Of a stretch of 64,000 nt of DNA, positions 60,997 to 64,000 are shown in pieces; position 1 is the first letter of the stretch, and every line of letters begins with the position of its first letter. Under the pieces are notes generated by a model, which worked only from the letters and a program-made list of their open reading frames with translations, was not told the origin of the DNA and searched no databases. The stretch covers positions 126,749,450 through 126,813,449 of the forward strand of contig CP136069.1 of the NCBI GenBank assembly GCA_032622095.1, given 5' to 3'. The stretch comes from Siphonodentalium dalli (Eukaryota > Mollusca > Scaphopoda > Gadilida > Siphonodentaliidae). A program made the position numbers and the translations under genes.

Positions 60997-61790
60997 TCTA
61001 TTATATATTTTGGAAGATCTGTCTGTCTGTCTGTGTGTGTGTGTGTTCGCGATGAACTCGAAAACGGCCGACCCGATTTCGATGAAACTTCGTATGTGAG
61101 GGTACTATCGGTCGGGAAGTGGCATAGGCATATTAATTTTCAGATCCGAGGTCAACTTTTCACGTGCCGAGGTCAAATCTGTTTTTACGCTGTGTTACGG
61201 GACTTTCATTTGAGTTCGGTGCTTACAAATCGATTCGAAACAGCGCGAATAATAAAATGCCAGTCATAATAATGACACTGTGAGAATCTTTCGTGTTTCC
61301 TCTTTCCAACGATATATAATGCGTATGCATCCGTTTTAGTTATCTGCCTCAATTATCAAGAAGAAGTGGTGCTATCTTCCATCAGGATACAAACAATGCG
61401 TAACTTCTATGACGTCGTTAGAGGTCATAACGTTAGATCACGTTAACGCTTATTAAACCGGCCGATGCATTTGACTGTTTCAGACGTCTTGGCGATATCT
61501 CGGGCACCGATGGTAATTTATCTTTACGTTGAAACTTGATAATTAATGAGCGTGTGTATATGAGACGCGTTTATACACTTGAGTGGAAATCAAATCGGGT
61601 TAAACTGGCGGATTTTTACGGACGAAATTTGATGCATAGGGTATCTCGGTATCCGCTGGGCCGATTTCCCGGTATCCGCTATGCCGATTTCCACCATTTT
61701 TGGGGTGTTGGTGTTTGACCCCACCTGACCTTGACCTTCAAAATGGTCAATTCAAGGTCAAAGCCCGGACGAAGTCGGGTCACCTTCTAG
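60997..61790 (+). mobile_element. Helitron-like non-autonomous element 3 of 3
   Basis: Begins TCTATTATATATTTTGG directly after element 2, with a CTGT/GTGT tract. Ends with hairpin CCCGGACGAAGTCGGG and CTAG (61787-61790), followed by T. The middle (61150-61700) is largely unlike element 2. Confidence 0.82.
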
Positions 61791-62129
61791 TATATAAATA
61801 TAATTCAAGGCGATTTGTTGTCTACATGTATGTGAGGTTCGGGCCGGTCGAATATATTTTTAATTGCCGAAAATGATCATTATGGCAAGTTGGGGGGTTA
61901 ATATTGCCATTTGTGTACGACCGGGTTGATTTTCATACGACTCTCGTATCGTTTTGTCCACGAAACTAATAGATATTCCAGAGTAGTGGTCAGGGTGGTC
62001 AGGCGAGCGGGTTTTATCTACACCGTATTTATATACACGAACAAGTCCGGCGAATACTCTAATAAAGGTGAGTGTAGGTAGATAACAGTGGCTGACGTTT
62101 GGTGTTAGAAGTTCTCGACCTGAAAGCAG
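61791..62129. other. unannotated spacer
   Basis: No gene or array recognised. Confidence 0.5.
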
Positions 62130-62460
62130 GTCTCAACTTATGGTGCTGGACATTTGCAGAATGAGGTCCACAGAGGGTGAATTTACCGACGCTACCCCGC
62201 GCACAGTGGGCTATAGAGTCACCAAATTCATCTTCTGGGGACCTCATTCTGCATGGCCTCATCTGCAATGACAGATCTCGACTCAGCTTAAATTCCCAGA
62301 TGGTTAAGATGGTGATATGCATCCATCCATATGCATTGTGTCGTCTGTCTATTGGTGATGTAGAGAAACTTGACTAAAAAGGAAAAAGAAACTTTCTAAA
62401 GAAACTAAAATATAATGTTATTTTGATTTAAAGATACTTTCCAGCGAAGATGAGGCCTAT
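62130..62460. mobile_element. GAGGTCCCC-family fragment (half element)
   Basis: One palindromic block (GGACATTTGCAGAATGAGGT ... GGGGACCTCATTCTGC) followed by the family's middle part (ATGCATTGTGTCGTCTG, AAAGAAACTTTC). The second terminal block is absent. Confidence 0.65.
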
Positions 62461-62467
62461 ATATTTA

Positions 62468-62627
62468 AGGAATAATCTCGGTTTCCCAATGTAATTACAC
62501 AGTCTAAAGGCATATGCCGAATCACAAACCTATAAATCGCGAAAAGATTTACGATTCGTATAAGAGTTTGTGATTCGGCATATGCCTTTAGACTGCGCAA
62601 TTACATTAGGAAACAGATATTATTCCT
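62468..62627. mobile_element. 160-bp hairpin MITE
   Basis: AGGAATAAT ends with long arms (GTCTAAAGGCATATGCCGAA and complement) around a short AT-rich loop. TA on both sides (62466-62467, 62628-62629). No coding. Confidence 0.8.
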
Positions 62628-63089
62628 TATAATTATGCCATTGATTGTTAAATATTGATTTTTAAAACATTTTCGCCTTTAAAAGGTGATTGAAACAAGG
62701 AACCATATGACCAAAACATTGACCAAAATTAATAAACTTTGGATGAAAATTAAACATTATTAGCAGAATTTTGGAAGAGGAAAACATAGTTCGTCTCCAT
62801 GTCAACTGGAAATCACGAACAGGCGATAATCAATAAGTTTAGTGAACATTTTCTTACAGGAATTCTCCTATCTGTCGGCATTGAGCCAAATATGTTTCGA
62901 TTTCGATTTTTCGCACACAGTCATTTGTCATTTTGTGTCATTGTGATTTTACCGCGAAACCAGTTTTCGGAAGAATTAAACAATGATGGTATTTAAGGAA
63001 TTTTAAAATGATTTATTTTTCAAAAACTAATATATTTGGTAAAATTTTAAGTGATTATTAAAACACTTGTGTCCAGACAATGCAGACAT
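62628..63089. other. unannotated DNA
   Basis: No gene or repeat recognised; the frame 62799-62996 (+) is unsupported. Confidence 0.5.
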
Positions 63090-63910
63090 GAATATGACTA
63101 TGAACAGTTTCTGTGGAATCTCAGAAATCACAAAATGCTCCGTAATGCTTTAAAAAATCATTTGTTTGCAGTCTAACGATAAACATGTTGCTACGCTGCG
63201 ATAATTATTCTGTTTTCTCACGGGGACTTTGTAGCATAATAATAATTTGAACACCCGTCTACGAGCGGTACATCGATCTGTGGAATCTCATAAATCACGT
63301 AAACCGTCGTAACATTTTTTAACATATCGCTACACTGAGACGATTTGAAGAAATATCCTGCGGTTTTCTCACAGGGACGTTATATCATTTGTGACACCCA
63401 TCAACGAGCGGTCTCTGAGAATCTCAGAAATTATGTAACGTAATGCTTCGTAACAATGTGTAACATAATTTATCGCTACACTGAGACGAGTTGAAAAATT
63501 ATAGTGCAGTTTTCTCACAGGGACTTTATATCATTTGTAACACCTGTCTACGAGTGGTCTCTGTGGATCTCAGAAATCATGTAACGCTTCGTAAAACTTT
63601 GTAACATATCACTGCATTGAGATGAGTTTAAAAATATACTGCGGTTTTCTTATGGGGACTAATATCATTTGTACATAACACGTATATATACTGGCAATGC
63701 CCCGTAACACTTTGCAACATATCACTACAATGAAAGGAGGTGAAGAAACATGCTGCATTTTTTTACGCGCGGGGACTTTGTAAGTTGCAGTTTGTAGAGG
63801 CGGTCTCTGCGGAATCTCAGAAATCACATAATGGTTTGTAACATACCGTTACACTGAGATGAAGGGAACACATATATTGCGGTTTTCTCACGGGGACTGG
63901 GTACAATGTT
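63090..63910. repeat. degenerate tandem repeat of about 160 bp, five units
   Basis: Units share TCTGTGGAATCTCAGAAATC, TAACATATCGCTACACTGAG and GCGGTTTTCTCACGGGGACT. The last units are shorter and more diverged. Confidence 0.85.
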
Positions 63911-64000
63911 TTGGGACATTTATAAACAGTAATTAAAAATTTCATCCTATAATATAAATTTCAGTGCCCAGATATGGCAGAATATATAATGTATATACGG

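Overview
This is a eukaryotic, animal window: about 64 kb of AT-rich, intron- and repeat-dominated DNA. Only one gene is recognised with confidence. It is a two-pore-domain potassium channel of the TWIK/KCNK1 type on the plus strand. Two of its exons are visible, 2178-2576 and the terminal coding exon 39163-39410, joined in phase 1 across an intron of about 36.6 kb. The first-pore/N-terminal exon or exons must lie upstream of the window. The very long intron, the K2P gene structure, the many non-autonomous DNA transposons and the Helitron-like elements that carry CTGT microsatellites suggest a marine lophotrochozoan, most likely a mollusc. That placement is inference.

Intron, left part (2577-20600). 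A 4.7-kb element with terminal inverted repeats (3243-7978) has split an older satellite array. It carries several smaller arrays, a hairpin MITE (4789-4917) and a nested 485-bp element (5768-6252) with a 6-bp target duplication. Next comes an A-B-A-B-A tandem duplication (9531-20063). A is about 1.6 kb and contains a 213-bp hairpin MITE and two minisatellites. B is about 2.9 kb and is built of three further arrays. The middle A looks like a hybrid of the outer two, the signature of unequal crossing over. Copies of one dispersed repeat lie on both sides of the array (8513, 20188).

Intron, right part (20600-39162). It holds a 54-bp minisatellite (22240-22880), a fragment of the 4.7-kb element family (24185-24465), a 0.5-kb palindrome (26468-26990), a GAT-rich tract, a Helitron-like 3' end (28834), a TIR element inserted in a degenerate repeat (29076-30356), two copies of a TIR family (31349 and 34612), a degenerate repeat field (32933-34560), and a 2.6-kb TIR element with a palindromic GACTAAGGCCTTAGTC array (35720-38312).

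Downstream of the gene (39411-64000). No other protein gene is recognised. There is a larger member of the TIR family (40110-41089), an inverted copy of part of B (42740-43430), a decayed non-LTR reverse-transcriptase tail (44216-44761), and a Foldback-like element made of 516-bp repeats with a 9-bp target duplication (47778-50622). Further right are a minus-strand Helitron-like end with an array of about 290 bp (50741-53590), three head-to-tail Helitron-like elements (59761-61790), a hairpin MITE (62468-62627) and an array of about 160 bp (63090-63910). Boundaries of degenerate repeats are by eye and approximate. No rRNA, tRNA or other RNA gene was recognised.
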